A DNA stretch of 64,000 nucleotides, taken from Nitrospirillum viridazoti. Its GTDB lineage: Bacteria; Pseudomonadota; Alphaproteobacteria; Azospirillales; Azospirillaceae. Both the position numbers and the translations under genes were made by a program. The DNA lies in the NCBI RefSeq assembly GCF_007827975.1, contig NZ_VITT01000021.1, one strand, 5' to 3'. Below, in pieces: positions 16,032 through 24,874 of the stretch. The notes below the pieces were generated by a model that saw only the letters and a program-made list of their open reading frames with translations, made no database searches and was not told where the DNA came from. How positions within the stretch are numbered: position 1 is the first letter of the stretch; each line of letters starts with the position of its first letter.

Positions 16032-16553
16032 TCAGGCGTCGTAGCGGCCGGGGGCGGGGACGCGTTCCAGGGCCATGGGCCGCACCGGCAGGGAAAGGCC
16101 ATGGGCACCCAGGGCGCCGGCCATGGCACGGGACGCCACCATCAGGCCGTCGGTGGTCCCCGGCCGCATCAGGTGCTCCACCAAGGCATAAAGCCGGGCG
16201 GCGGCGGTGGGATCGGCGGAGGGCTGTGCCAAGGCCAGCAGGCGCAGCAACTGGCGCTCATCCGGCGTCAGGTCCTGGCAACCGGGGCATCCCACCCGCG
16301 GCCGTTGCCGGGCCGAGCGGCCGTACAGCAGCAGAAAGGCGCGGAAGGTGGCCATCACCTCGTCCGCGTCCTCGCCGCAGGCCTGCAGGAAGGCGTGGCG
16401 GATCAGGGGACAGCCGCGCCGGGCCGGGCTGGCATACGGCTGGGCCATGTGGCGCAGGCTCCATACCAGCAGCCTTTCCCCGGAACTCAGGCCTTCCAGC
16501 GGGGCAGGCTGGGGTAGGCTGTCACGGTAGGTGATCATCAGATCGTCGGGCAT
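16032..16553 (-). CDS. Fur-regulated small protein with four cysteines, function unknown
   Basis: A 173-residue soluble protein that I recognise only as a recurrent hypothetical of Rhodospirillales-type genomes. Its central part contains RRGCPLIRHAFLQACGED and, about 40 residues on, RVGCPGCQDLTPDERQLLRLL. The four cysteines in C...C...CxxC arrangement could bind Fe-S, zinc or haem; this is conjecture. The promoter (TTGAAA, 17 bp, TATCGT) completely overlaps a 16/19 match to the Fur consensus, with the box ending about 37 bp before the ATG. Iron repression is therefore the best functional clue. ATG 16553 is chosen; a further ATG follows five codons later. Confidence 0.65.
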   Translation of the reverse strand: MPDDLMITYRDSLPQPAPLEGLSSGERLLVWSLRHMAQPYASPARRGCPLIRHAFLQACGEDADEVMATFRAFLLLYGRSARQRPRVGCPGCQDLTPDERQLLRLLALAQPSADPTAAARLYALVEHLMRPGTTDGLMVASRAMAGALGAHGLSLPVRPMALERVPAPGRYDA

Positions 16554-16587
16554 CTCGGGCCTGGCAGCTGTGATTTTCGATAAGACC

Positions 16588-16616
16588 ACGATAGTGAGAA
16601 TCATTATCAATTTCAA
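16588..16616 (-). promoter_or_regulatory. Fur box overlapping a promoter
   Basis: On the plus strand GATAGTGAGAATCATTATC at 16590-16608 matches the 19-bp Fur consensus at 16 positions. On the minus strand TTGAAA (16616-16611) and TATCGT (16593-16588) with a 17-bp spacer form a promoter directed at the small cysteine protein. The MCP gene starts about 170 bp away in the other direction and might be affected too. Confidence 0.75.
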
Positions 16617-16779
16617 TGCAGAGATTAATGGCTTTTTAGGGGGATGATTCACTACTTTTGGTCAGGCGGCTAAAGCCTTTACGCCGGGTTAACCTTTCCG
16701 GCGCGAGGCTGGACACCAGGCCAAAGCTCCTAGTGGGGGCGAAAGAAACGGCCTGGGACAGGAGCTTGGGAGGAACGCG

Positions 16780-19308
16780 ATGCGCGACACGGGGCCCATG
16801 ACCAGCCGTGAGGTGGAGTTGCGCGAGGGGGAACTGCTGGTCTCCCGTACCGACCCGTCGGGCCGCATCACCTACGCCAACCGCGCCTTCATCCGCGTCA
16901 GCGGATTCAGCCATGAGGAATTGATCGGCGCGCCGCACAACCTGGTGCGCCATCCCGACATGCCCAAGGCAGCCTTCGCCGACCTCTGGGCCACCATCCG
17001 CGCCGGCCGGCCCTGGGACGGGCTGGTCAAGAACCGCACCAAGGGCGGCGATCATTATTGGGTGCGCGCCAACGTCACGCCGGTGATGGAGGGCGGTACG
17101 GTCGCGGGCTTCATCTCCATCCGCAGCAAGCCCGGCCGGGATGAGGTGCGCGCGGCCGAGGCGCTGTATGCCGAGCTTCGCGCCGGCCGGGGAGCTCTGA
17201 AGGACGGCGCCGCCGCCGCCACGGGCCTGGGCCCCCGCCTGCGCCACTACGCCGGCAGTGTGCGCGGCCGCATGGTCCTGACCATGGGCACCATGATCGC
17301 CTGCACCCTGGTGGCGGGCGGCCTGCGTTTCCTCGGGCCCTTTGGCGAAAAGCTGGGGGACGCGGGCGCCGACAGCACCCTGTGGCTGGGCGCCAACGCC
17401 GCCATCATCCTGGTGTCGCTGGCCGTGTCCGTGCTGGGCGGCAGCCTGATCCTGCGCACCCTGCGCCAAGCCCTGGGCCGGGTGGAGGGGCACTTCGCCG
17501 CCGTGGCGGCGGGGAAATTCGACCACGCCATGCTAGCGGATCCGGTGGCGGAGTTCCAGGCCATGACCGCGACGCTGCGGGCCCTGCGGGCGCGCCTGGC
17601 CTTTAGCACGGACGAGCGGGTGGAACTGATGGAGCGCACGCGCGAGGAGGCCCGCCTGGCGCTGCTGGAAACCTGCCGCGCCATCGAGGCCGACCTGACG
17701 GCGACCTGGATGGGGGTGGAGCGGGGCAGCCACCGGGCGGTGGATGGGGTGGCCCATCTGAAGCAGGCCGTGACCGTGGTGCGGGAGAACACGGTGGCCG
17801 TGTCGGCCGCGGCGGAGCAGGCCAGCGGCAACGCCGGCAACGTCGCCGCCGCGACGGAGGAACTGGGCGCCGCCGGGGATGAGATCGCCCGCCAGGCCGC
17901 CCGCTCCAGCGACGTGGCCCGCCGCGCCGTGGACAGCGCCCGCCTGGCCGCCGGCGCCATTGAACGCATGGAGGAGGCGACGCGTCAGATCGGCACCGTC
18001 ACGGACCTCATCGCCGATATCGCCGGCCAGACCAACCTGCTGGCGCTGAACGCCACCATCGAGGCGGCGCGGGCGGGTGACGCCGGCAAGGGCTTCGCCG
18101 TGGTGGCGCATGAAGTGAAGTCGCTGTCCGGCCAGACGCAGAAGGCCACGGACGACATCGGGACCCAGGTGGCGGGCTTGCGCGGCGCCGTGTCGGCCAG
18201 CGTGGACGCCATCCGCGCCGTCATCACCGTGATCGGCGAGATCAACGAGGCCTCGTCCGCCACGGCGGCGGCCGTGGAACAGCAATCCGCCGCCAACGCC
18301 GAGATCGGGCGCAGCGCGTCGGAATCCGCCGGCGCCGCCCAGCAGGTGTCGCACAGCGTGGGCAGCATCCGGGGGCAGTCCGATGAGATCGCCACCATCG
18401 CCGCCGACCTGGACCTGCGGGTCAGCGAGACGCAGACCGCGGTGGTGGACCTGAAGCGGCGCATGACCATCGCCTTGCGCCAGTCGCTGGCCGGTGACCG
18501 CCGCGCCGCCGATCGCGTACCCTGCGACATGCCGGCGACGGTGCAGGTGAACGGCCGCCCCTATGCCGGCCGGCTGCAGGATTTGTCGGCGCGCGGCGCC
18601 CTGGTGGCGGTGGACGGCCTGCCCGCCCTGGCCGACCAGCAGGAGGTGGCGCTGGCCGTGGACGGTGTGGGCACGGTGGCGGCGGTGGTGGCGGGCACCA
18701 GCGAGCTGGGCCTGCACCTGTGCTTCATCCATGTCGATGCCGCGACCCAAGGCCGGCTGAAGGCGACGCTGGACCGGGCGCTGGAACGGCACCGCGGCTT
18801 CATCGACCTGGCGCTGGGCGCCGCCGGCCGCATGGGCCAGGCGCTGGAAGGGGCCCTGCAGGCGGGCGAGATCACCGAGACGGCGCTGTTCTCGCACGAC
18901 CTCGACCCCATTTCCGGCACCGACCCGCAGCAGTACATGGCGGCCTATACCCCCATCACCGACCGCCTGTTCCCCGACATCCAGGAACCGGTGGCGGCGG
19001 GCGACCCGCGCATCCAGTTCTGCGCCGCCGTCGTGCCCTCGGGCTACCTGCCCACCCACATGAAGCGGGTGTCGCAGCCGCAGCGGCCGGGCGACTACAC
19101 CTGGAACATGGCGCACAGCCGCAACCGCCGCCTGTTCAACGACCGCGCCGGCTTGGCCGCCGGCCGCAACACCGGCGATTTCCTGGTGCAGTCCTATTCG
19201 CGCGACATGGGCGGCGGGGTCATCGTCCGCCTGAAGGAGGTGGACGCCCCCATCCGGGTGCGCGGCCGCATCTGGGGCAATGTCCGCGTGGCGTTCAAGG
19301 ACGAATAG
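16780..19308 (+). CDS. methyl-accepting chemotaxis protein with PAS and PilZ domains
   Basis: An 842-residue receptor. Domain order: an Aer-like PAS (about 15-125; ITYANRAFIRVSGFSHEELIG, NLVRHPDMPKAAF), two membrane segments (about 168-190 and 205-232), a HAMP-like linker, the MCP signalling hairpin with tip IAGQTNLLALNATIEAARAG, then PilZ (about 570-665) with RRAADR and DLSARG. Both parts of the c-di-GMP-binding signature are thus present. About 170 further residues (SHDLDPISGTDPQQYMAAYTP, RRLFNDRAGLAAGRNTG) form an extra C-terminal domain found in some alphaproteobacterial receptors. It probably senses a redox or energy signal by PAS and tunes chemotaxis according to c-di-GMP. Confidence 0.92.
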   Translation: MRDTGPMTSREVELREGELLVSRTDPSGRITYANRAFIRVSGFSHEELIGAPHNLVRHPDMPKAAFADLWATIRAGRPWDGLVKNRTKGGDHYWVRANVTPVMEGGTVAGFISIRSKPGRDEVRAAEALYAELRAGRGALKDGAAAATGLGPRLRHYAGSVRGRMVLTMGTMIACTLVAGGLRFLGPFGEKLGDAGADSTLWLGANAAIILVSLAVSVLGGSLILRTLRQALGRVEGHFAAVAAGKFDHAMLADPVAEFQAMTATLRALRARLAFSTDERVELMERTREEARLALLETCRAIEADLTATWMGVERGSHRAVDGVAHLKQAVTVVRENTVAVSAAAEQASGNAGNVAAATEELGAAGDEIARQAARSSDVARRAVDSARLAAGAIERMEEATRQIGTVTDLIADIAGQTNLLALNATIEAARAGDAGKGFAVVAHEVKSLSGQTQKATDDIGTQVAGLRGAVSASVDAIRAVITVIGEINEASSATAAAVEQQSAANAEIGRSASESAGAAQQVSHSVGSIRGQSDEIATIAADLDLRVSETQTAVVDLKRRMTIALRQSLAGDRRAADRVPCDMPATVQVNGRPYAGRLQDLSARGALVAVDGLPALADQQEVALAVDGVGTVAAVVAGTSELGLHLCFIHVDAATQGRLKATLDRALERHRGFIDLALGAAGRMGQALEGALQAGEITETALFSHDLDPISGTDPQQYMAAYTPITDRLFPDIQEPVAAGDPRIQFCAAVVPSGYLPTHMKRVSQPQRPGDYTWNMAHSRNRRLFNDRAGLAAGRNTGDFLVQSYSRDMGGGVIVRLKEVDAPIRVRGRIWGNVRVAFKDE

Positions 19309-19570
19309 CGTTCCCCACCCGCCAGGTGCGGTCATTCAGGCGCCCTGTGTAAAATTTTTGACGCATCCACAAATTTGAACCGTCCCGCCCCGGGCGTCGC
19401 CGCTATGCGGCGGCGGCGGGGGTTGGCGGCTTTACCTGCGCCCAAGGGCGCATTACCAGGGAAGGACAAACGTTAAGCCGCCATCACCATCCCCGGGCCA
19501 ACCGGGGTGAAGGCGGGCCGGGGCCGGGGGGCACCGGGATGGGCTTGGGTAAAAAGGGGGGCGTACAGCC

Positions 19571-20185
19571 ATGCAGATCGTCAGCACCACCGACCGCCGG
19601 CGGCAAATGCCCATGGGCGACCGCATCCGCGCGCGGCGCAAGGCGCTGGGCCTGACCCTGCAGCAGGTGGCCGAGCGCTCCGGCCTGTCCGCCCCCTTCA
19701 TCAGCCAGGCGGAACGGGATTTGAGCGTGCCCTCGCTCGTCTCGCTGCTGGCCCTGGCCGACGCCCTGACCGTGGACCTCACCTATTTCATGGAGGTGCC
19801 GGACAGCGGCACCATCGTTCACCGCGCGGCCAAGCCCCGGCGCATTGAGGTCGACAGCCCGGTGGATTACATCGATCTGGCCAGCAACCTGGCGGACCGC
19901 AAGCTGGACATCATCCTGATGCGGGTGCCGCCCGGCCATGCCTTTCCCACCGACCAGCGCAATGGCGAGGACTTCCTCTACGTCGTGGAGGGCGAGGTGA
20001 CGGGAACGGTGGGCAAGACCAAGGCCAAGCTGGGTGCCGGCGACAGCCTGCATTTCGACAGCCTGCAGCCGCACAGCGCGCGCAACGCCTCGGACCGGGA
20101 CGTGGTGCTGCTGTACGTCGGCACCCCGTCCATCTTCCGCAAGTCGGCCGACGGCGTCATCGAGGCCGGCGAAGCCGACGCCTGA
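19571..20185 (+). CDS. XRE-family regulator with C-terminal cupin
   Basis: A 204-residue protein. The N-terminal helix-turn-helix is IRARRKALGLTLQQVAERSGLSAPFISQAERDLSVPSLVSLLALADAL. The C-terminal half is a cupin barrel, with PPGHAFPTDQRNGEDFLYVVEGEVTGTVG and LGAGDSLHFDSLQPHSARNASD. This PuuR/SutR-type layout is used by regulators of amine, amino-acid or other small-molecule catabolism, with the cupin as ligand or metal sensor. The following S9 peptidase gene starts 137 bp downstream and is a possible target. Ligand unknown. Confidence 0.88.
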   Translation: MQIVSTTDRRRQMPMGDRIRARRKALGLTLQQVAERSGLSAPFISQAERDLSVPSLVSLLALADALTVDLTYFMEVPDSGTIVHRAAKPRRIEVDSPVDYIDLASNLADRKLDIILMRVPPGHAFPTDQRNGEDFLYVVEGEVTGTVGKTKAKLGAGDSLHFDSLQPHSARNASDRDVVLLYVGTPSIFRKSADGVIEAGEADA

Positions 20186-20321
20186 GATCTCCTTCCGGGT
20201 CACCCCCATTTGACCTAAGCAGCGTATTGCATCCGGCCTCGTCCTGACCCACTACTAAAGGCAACAGACAGGGGCCGGGGCGATCCGTGGCAGCGGTCGG
20301 CCGCCCCTACGGATGGGGTTC

Positions 20322-22451
20322 ATGAAAAACACGATCAGCGCACTTCTGCTGTCGCCCGGCCTGATGCTGGGGGCGACCGCCGCCTTCGCCGATTCCACAC
20401 CCGCCACGCCGCCCACCGGCATCCCCGAGGACAGCCGGGCGTGGATGGAGGATATGAACAACGCAGACGCCCTGGCCTGGGCCAAGGCGGAAACGGACCG
20501 CTCCACCGCCGTGCTGCAGGCCGACCCGCGCTATCCCGCCCTGCTGGCGGAGGCGACGGCCATCGCCGAAAGCAAGGACCGCGTGCCGGGCGTCAGCTTC
20601 CGCGGCGACGCCGTCTATAATTTCTGGCAGGACGCCGACCACGTCCAGGGCCTGTGGCGCACCACCACCCTGGCCAGCTTCCGCAAGGACAAGCCCGACT
20701 GGCAGACCGTGCTGGACGTTGACGCCCTGGCCAAGGCCGAGGGCGTGAAGTGGGTGTTCAAGGGCACCGACTGCGACGAGGAAACCCGCCGCCACTGCGT
20801 CGTCCATTTGTCCAACGGGGGTGAGGACGCGGTCACGATCCGCGAGTTCGACATGAAGAGCCGGGCCTTCGTGCCCGGCGGCTTCGCCCTGCCGCGCGGC
20901 AAGCAGAATGTCGCCTGGGCGGACACCGAAACCCTGCTGGTGGCCCGCGACTGGGGCCCCGGCACCATGAGCGGCGCCGGCTACCCCCTGGTCATCAAGA
21001 CGCTGAAGCGCGGCCAGCCGCTGGACCAGGCGCAGGAGGTGTTCCGGGGCCAGCCGTCGGACATGTCGGTCGGCGCCGAAACCATGCGTGACGCCCAGGG
21101 CCACCAAGCCACGCTGATCACCCGCAACCTCAGCTTCTTCGAGGTGGAGACCTATCTGCTGGCGGGCGGGCAGCCGAAGCGTCTGGCCCTGCCGCTGAAG
21201 TCCCGCGTGCACGGCATCCACGAGGGCCAGCTGATCGTGGAGGTGAAGCAGGATTGGACCGCGGGCGGCACCACCGTACCCCAGGGGGCCGTCGTGGCGC
21301 TGGATCTGGCGGCGGCCACGGCCGATCCGGACCATTTGCACCCGGTGCCGGTCTACACGCCGACCTCGCGCGAAGGCCTGAACGGCCTGGACTTCACCAG
21401 GCACCACCTGTTGATCAGCCTGACGGACAATGTGAAGGGCCGCGTCTATGTGGCCGACCGCAACGCCGACGGCAGCTGGCGCCGCGCGCAGCTGCAACTG
21501 CCGGACAACGCCAACATCACCGTCACCGGCACCGACCGCGACCATGACCGCGCCTTCGTCACCGTGGCCGGCTTCCTGGAGCCGCTGACCCTGTCGCTGG
21601 TCGACACCAACACCGGGGCGGTCGAAAGGCTGAAATCCACACCGCCGCAGTTCGACGCGTCCAAGGCGGTGGTGGAACAGCGCGAGGCGGTGTCCAGCGA
21701 CGGGACCCATGTGCCCTACTTCGTCGTGCGGCCGCGTGACGTGCCCTTCGACGGGTCCACCCCCACCCTGCTGTACGCCTATGGCGGGTTCGAGGTGCCG
21801 ATGCTGCCCCGCTACCTGGGCGCCACCGGCAAGATGTGGCTGGAACGCGGCGGCGCCTATGTGCTGGCCAACATCCGGGGCGGTGGGGAATTCGGCCCCG
21901 CCTGGCACGAGGCGGGCCTGAAGACCAGGCGCCAGGCCATTTACGACGACTTCGTCGCCGTGGCCCGCGACCTGGTCGCCACCAAGCTGACCAGCACTCG
22001 TCGGCTGGGCATCGAAGGCGGGTCCAACGGCGGCCTGCTGATGGGCGTGCAGTTCACCCAGCATCCGGAACTGTGGCGCGCCGTCGTCATCCAGGTGCCG
22101 CTGCTGGACATGCTGCGCTTCCCCGTCATCGGCGCCGGCGCCTCCTGGATGGGGGAATATGGGGACCCGGCGGTGCCGGAAGAGCGGGCCTTCCTGGCCG
22201 GCATCTCGCCCTATCATAATCTCAAGGCAGGGGTGACCTATCCGGAACCCTTGTTCGTCACCTCGGCCAAGGATGACCGGGTCAATCCCGGGCACGCCCG
22301 CAAAATGGCGGCCAAGATGAAGGAGATGGGCCTGCCCTACCTCTATTACGAGAACACCGAGGGCGGTCACGCGGCCAGCGCCAACCTGAAGGAAACCGCC
22401 CGGCGGCAGGCGCTGGAGTTCACCTACCTTTTACGGAAACTCAAGGATTAG
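20322..22451 (+). CDS. secreted S9 prolyl-oligopeptidase-family peptidase
   Basis: A 709-residue serine peptidase with a Sec signal peptide (MKNTISALLLSPGLMLGATAAFA). After an N-terminal seven-bladed propeller region comes the alpha/beta-hydrolase domain. The nucleophile Ser is in EGGSNGGLLMGV (about residue 568), Asp in SAKDDRVNPGHARKM and His in NTEGGHAAS. LLYAYGGFEVPMLP and ANIRGGGEFGPAWHEAG are family hallmarks. It should hydrolyse short, often proline-containing peptides in the periplasm. ATG 20322 is preferred over the in-frame ATG nine bases upstream because it gives a clean signal peptide. It is the first of two tandem paralogues. Confidence 0.92.
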   Translation: MKNTISALLLSPGLMLGATAAFADSTPATPPTGIPEDSRAWMEDMNNADALAWAKAETDRSTAVLQADPRYPALLAEATAIAESKDRVPGVSFRGDAVYNFWQDADHVQGLWRTTTLASFRKDKPDWQTVLDVDALAKAEGVKWVFKGTDCDEETRRHCVVHLSNGGEDAVTIREFDMKSRAFVPGGFALPRGKQNVAWADTETLLVARDWGPGTMSGAGYPLVIKTLKRGQPLDQAQEVFRGQPSDMSVGAETMRDAQGHQATLITRNLSFFEVETYLLAGGQPKRLALPLKSRVHGIHEGQLIVEVKQDWTAGGTTVPQGAVVALDLAAATADPDHLHPVPVYTPTSREGLNGLDFTRHHLLISLTDNVKGRVYVADRNADGSWRRAQLQLPDNANITVTGTDRDHDRAFVTVAGFLEPLTLSLVDTNTGAVERLKSTPPQFDASKAVVEQREAVSSDGTHVPYFVVRPRDVPFDGSTPTLLYAYGGFEVPMLPRYLGATGKMWLERGGAYVLANIRGGGEFGPAWHEAGLKTRRQAIYDDFVAVARDLVATKLTSTRRLGIEGGSNGGLLMGVQFTQHPELWRAVVIQVPLLDMLRFPVIGAGASWMGEYGDPAVPEERAFLAGISPYHNLKAGVTYPEPLFVTSAKDDRVNPGHARKMAAKMKEMGLPYLYYENTEGGHAASANLKETARRQALEFTYLLRKLKD

Positions 22452-22462
22452 GGATCAATCCT

Positions 22463-22495
22463 GGAACGGGGGCAGAGGTTCCCTGCCTCCGTTCC
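22463..22495 (+). terminator. strong hairpin between the two S9 genes
   Basis: GGAACGGGGGCAG (22463-22475) pairs with CTGCCTCCGTTCC (22483-22495) with a single wobble and a seven-base loop. It starts 12 bp after the stop of the first peptidase gene. There is no T run, so it could be a Rho-assisted terminator, a processing site or an mRNA 3'-end stabiliser that separates expression of the paralogues. Confidence 0.5.
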
Positions 22496-22567
22496 GCCGT
22501 CCCCCTGACCCCGGCCGCCGCTGTTGCCAGGGGATGGGGTCCCGATCCGACGAGGCTGTCGCGTCCC

Positions 22568-24739
22568 ATGCCGTCCCTTTGTTCCCGTGTCCTTCCGGTT
22601 CCGGCTTTGCTGTTGGCGCTGTCGCTGGCGGCATGCGCCCAGAACCCGGCTGCCGAGCCGGCGGTCCCGCTGTCGGGCCTGTCCTCCACCTACACCGACC
22701 CCTACGCCTGGCTGGAAACACCCGACTCGCCGGATGCGCTGGCCTGGGTGGCGCGGCAGAACCAGCGCACGCTGGCGGAACTGACGCAGGACGCGCCTCT
22801 GTCCGATTTCATCTCCACCGCCACCCTGCTGGCGCATGAGGCGTCGGAGGAGGGTGGCAGCGGCGCGCTGCCTTCGGGCGGGGCGGTGGATGGCAAGGAT
22901 CCGGCCGTCACCACCATCGACGGCGTGCGCCATGTCTATGCCGGTTCCAATTGCTACGGCACGGTCGATCCCGATGCGCCGTCCCCCGCCCCGGGGGCGG
23001 ACCCGGTGGTCATGGGGCGCACCTGCCTGGTGTCGCTGTCGCGCACGGGCGAGGACGCGGTGGAGGTGCGGGAATACGACCCCGTGGCCAAGGCCTACGT
23101 GCCCGGCGGCTTCCACCTGCCCTACGCCAAGCAGACGGTGGTGTGGCTGGACCATGACACCTTGCTGGTGGCCCGTGGCTGGGATTCCAGCGACACCGCG
23201 CTGACCCGCTCCGGTTATCCCTACGTGGTCAAGGTGGTGCAGCGTGGCCAGCCGCTGGACCAGGCGCATGAGATTTTCCAGGGCCGTGTCACCGACACCT
23301 CCGTCAGCCCGGCCATCTTCCGTGACCGCCAGGGCCACCGCGCCATCGTGCTGGTGCGGCGGCCCAGCTATTTCACCACGGAACATTATCTGGTCGAAGG
23401 CCGCCATACCCTGAAGCTGGGTCTGCCGCCGCTGGCCGAGCTGGCGGTGCTGGCCAATGGGCAGCTGGTGGTCAAGCTGGGACAGGACTGGCAGACGGCC
23501 AGCGGCCGCACCTTTCCCGCCGGCTCCTATGTCTCGGTGGATCTGGACGCCGCCCGTCACGACCCGGCCAAGCTGAAGGCGGCCCCCGTCTATCTGCCTG
23601 GCCCGCGCGAGGCTGTGACCAACCTGGTGAAGGCCAGGTCACACCTGGTGGTCACCAGTGATGAGAATGTGCGCGGCCGCCTGACGGTGCTGACCCGTGT
23701 CGACGGCGGCTGGAAGACGACCCGTGTCGACCTGCCCGACATGTCGGCCGTCAGCATCAAGTCCAGCAGCGAGGACAAGGACAAGCTGACCGTGACCGTG
23801 GCCGGCTTCCTGACGCCCCAGGCGGTGTGGAGCGTGGATTTGGACAGTGCCGCCGCCACCCTGGTCAAGGCCGGCAGCCCCGGCTTCGACGCCAGTCCCT
23901 ACACCGTGGACCAGTGGCAGGCCGTGTCCACCGATGGCACCGCCATCCCCTACTTCATCGTCCACCGCAAGGACATGGTGCTCAGCGGCGACAACCCCAC
24001 CCTGCTGACGGCCTACGGCGGCTTCAACCTGTCGCGCCTGCCAACATATTCCGCCACCATCGGCAAGCTGTGGCTGGACCGGGGCGGCGTCTATGTCGTG
24101 GCCAACATCCGGGGCGGGGGCGAGTTCGGCCCCGCCTGGCACGAGGCGGCGCTGAAGACCCACCGGCAGAAGTCCTTCGACGACTTTACCGCCGTGGCGC
24201 GCGACCTGATTCAACGCCAGGTCACCCGGCCGGCACGTCTGGGCATCAGCGGCGGCTCCAACGGTGGCCTGCTGATGGGCGTGGCATTGACCCAGCATCC
24301 CGACCTGTGGGGCGCGGTCGCCATCAAGGTGCCGCTGCTGGATATGCTGCGCTATGAGGCCATCGCCGCCGGCTCGTCCTGGGTGGCGGAATACGGCAGC
24401 GTCTCGGTCCCGGAGGAACGGGCCTTCCTGGCCAGCATTTCTCCCTACCAGCGGCTGGATCCCACGCGCACCTACCCGGAAACCCTGATCATGACGGCCA
24501 CCCACGACGACCGCGTGGGCCCCGGCCATGCCCGCAAGTTCGCCGCCCGCATGGAGGCGTTGGGCAAGCCCGTGCTGTTCTATGAAAGCGACGAGGGCGG
24601 GCACGGCACCCGCGGCCTGGATGACGCCGCCCGCGCCCGGGGCCCCGCCCTGGAACTGGCCTACTTCGCCTCCCGCCTCATGCCGCGGCGTGCCGAGCGT
24701 CCCGCCGGCGGCCAAGTGGTGGCGGGGGCCGCCGACTAG
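22568..24739 (+). CDS. S9 prolyl-oligopeptidase-family lipoprotein
   Basis: A 723-residue paralogue of the preceding peptidase, with the same blocks: LLTAYGGFNLSRLP, ANIRGGGEFGPAWHEA, catalytic Ser in SGGSNGGLLMGV, Asp in THDDRVGPGHARKF and His in DEGGHGTRG. Unlike its neighbour it has a lipoprotein signal: the N-terminus ends in ALSLAAC, a good lipobox, so Cys would be lipidated and the enzyme anchored to a membrane facing the periplasm. The two genes probably arose by tandem duplication and then diverged in localisation. Confidence 0.92.
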   Translation: MPSLCSRVLPVPALLLALSLAACAQNPAAEPAVPLSGLSSTYTDPYAWLETPDSPDALAWVARQNQRTLAELTQDAPLSDFISTATLLAHEASEEGGSGALPSGGAVDGKDPAVTTIDGVRHVYAGSNCYGTVDPDAPSPAPGADPVVMGRTCLVSLSRTGEDAVEVREYDPVAKAYVPGGFHLPYAKQTVVWLDHDTLLVARGWDSSDTALTRSGYPYVVKVVQRGQPLDQAHEIFQGRVTDTSVSPAIFRDRQGHRAIVLVRRPSYFTTEHYLVEGRHTLKLGLPPLAELAVLANGQLVVKLGQDWQTASGRTFPAGSYVSVDLDAARHDPAKLKAAPVYLPGPREAVTNLVKARSHLVVTSDENVRGRLTVLTRVDGGWKTTRVDLPDMSAVSIKSSSEDKDKLTVTVAGFLTPQAVWSVDLDSAAATLVKAGSPGFDASPYTVDQWQAVSTDGTAIPYFIVHRKDMVLSGDNPTLLTAYGGFNLSRLPTYSATIGKLWLDRGGVYVVANIRGGGEFGPAWHEAALKTHRQKSFDDFTAVARDLIQRQVTRPARLGISGGSNGGLLMGVALTQHPDLWGAVAIKVPLLDMLRYEAIAAGSSWVAEYGSVSVPEERAFLASISPYQRLDPTRTYPETLIMTATHDDRVGPGHARKFAARMEALGKPVLFYESDEGGHGTRGLDDAARARGPALELAYFASRLMPRRAERPAGGQVVAGAAD

Positions 24740-24874
24740 GGGTCATTCCGCAAAAATCCTATCTATGTAGCCTCCCCGTCCGCGCCCTGGACGATGCGGC
24801 ATCCGGATGCGACAAAGGTCCCCTGGCGGGATCGGCCGGGGCCTCCATGCCCCCGGCCTGTTGGGGGATGAGGG

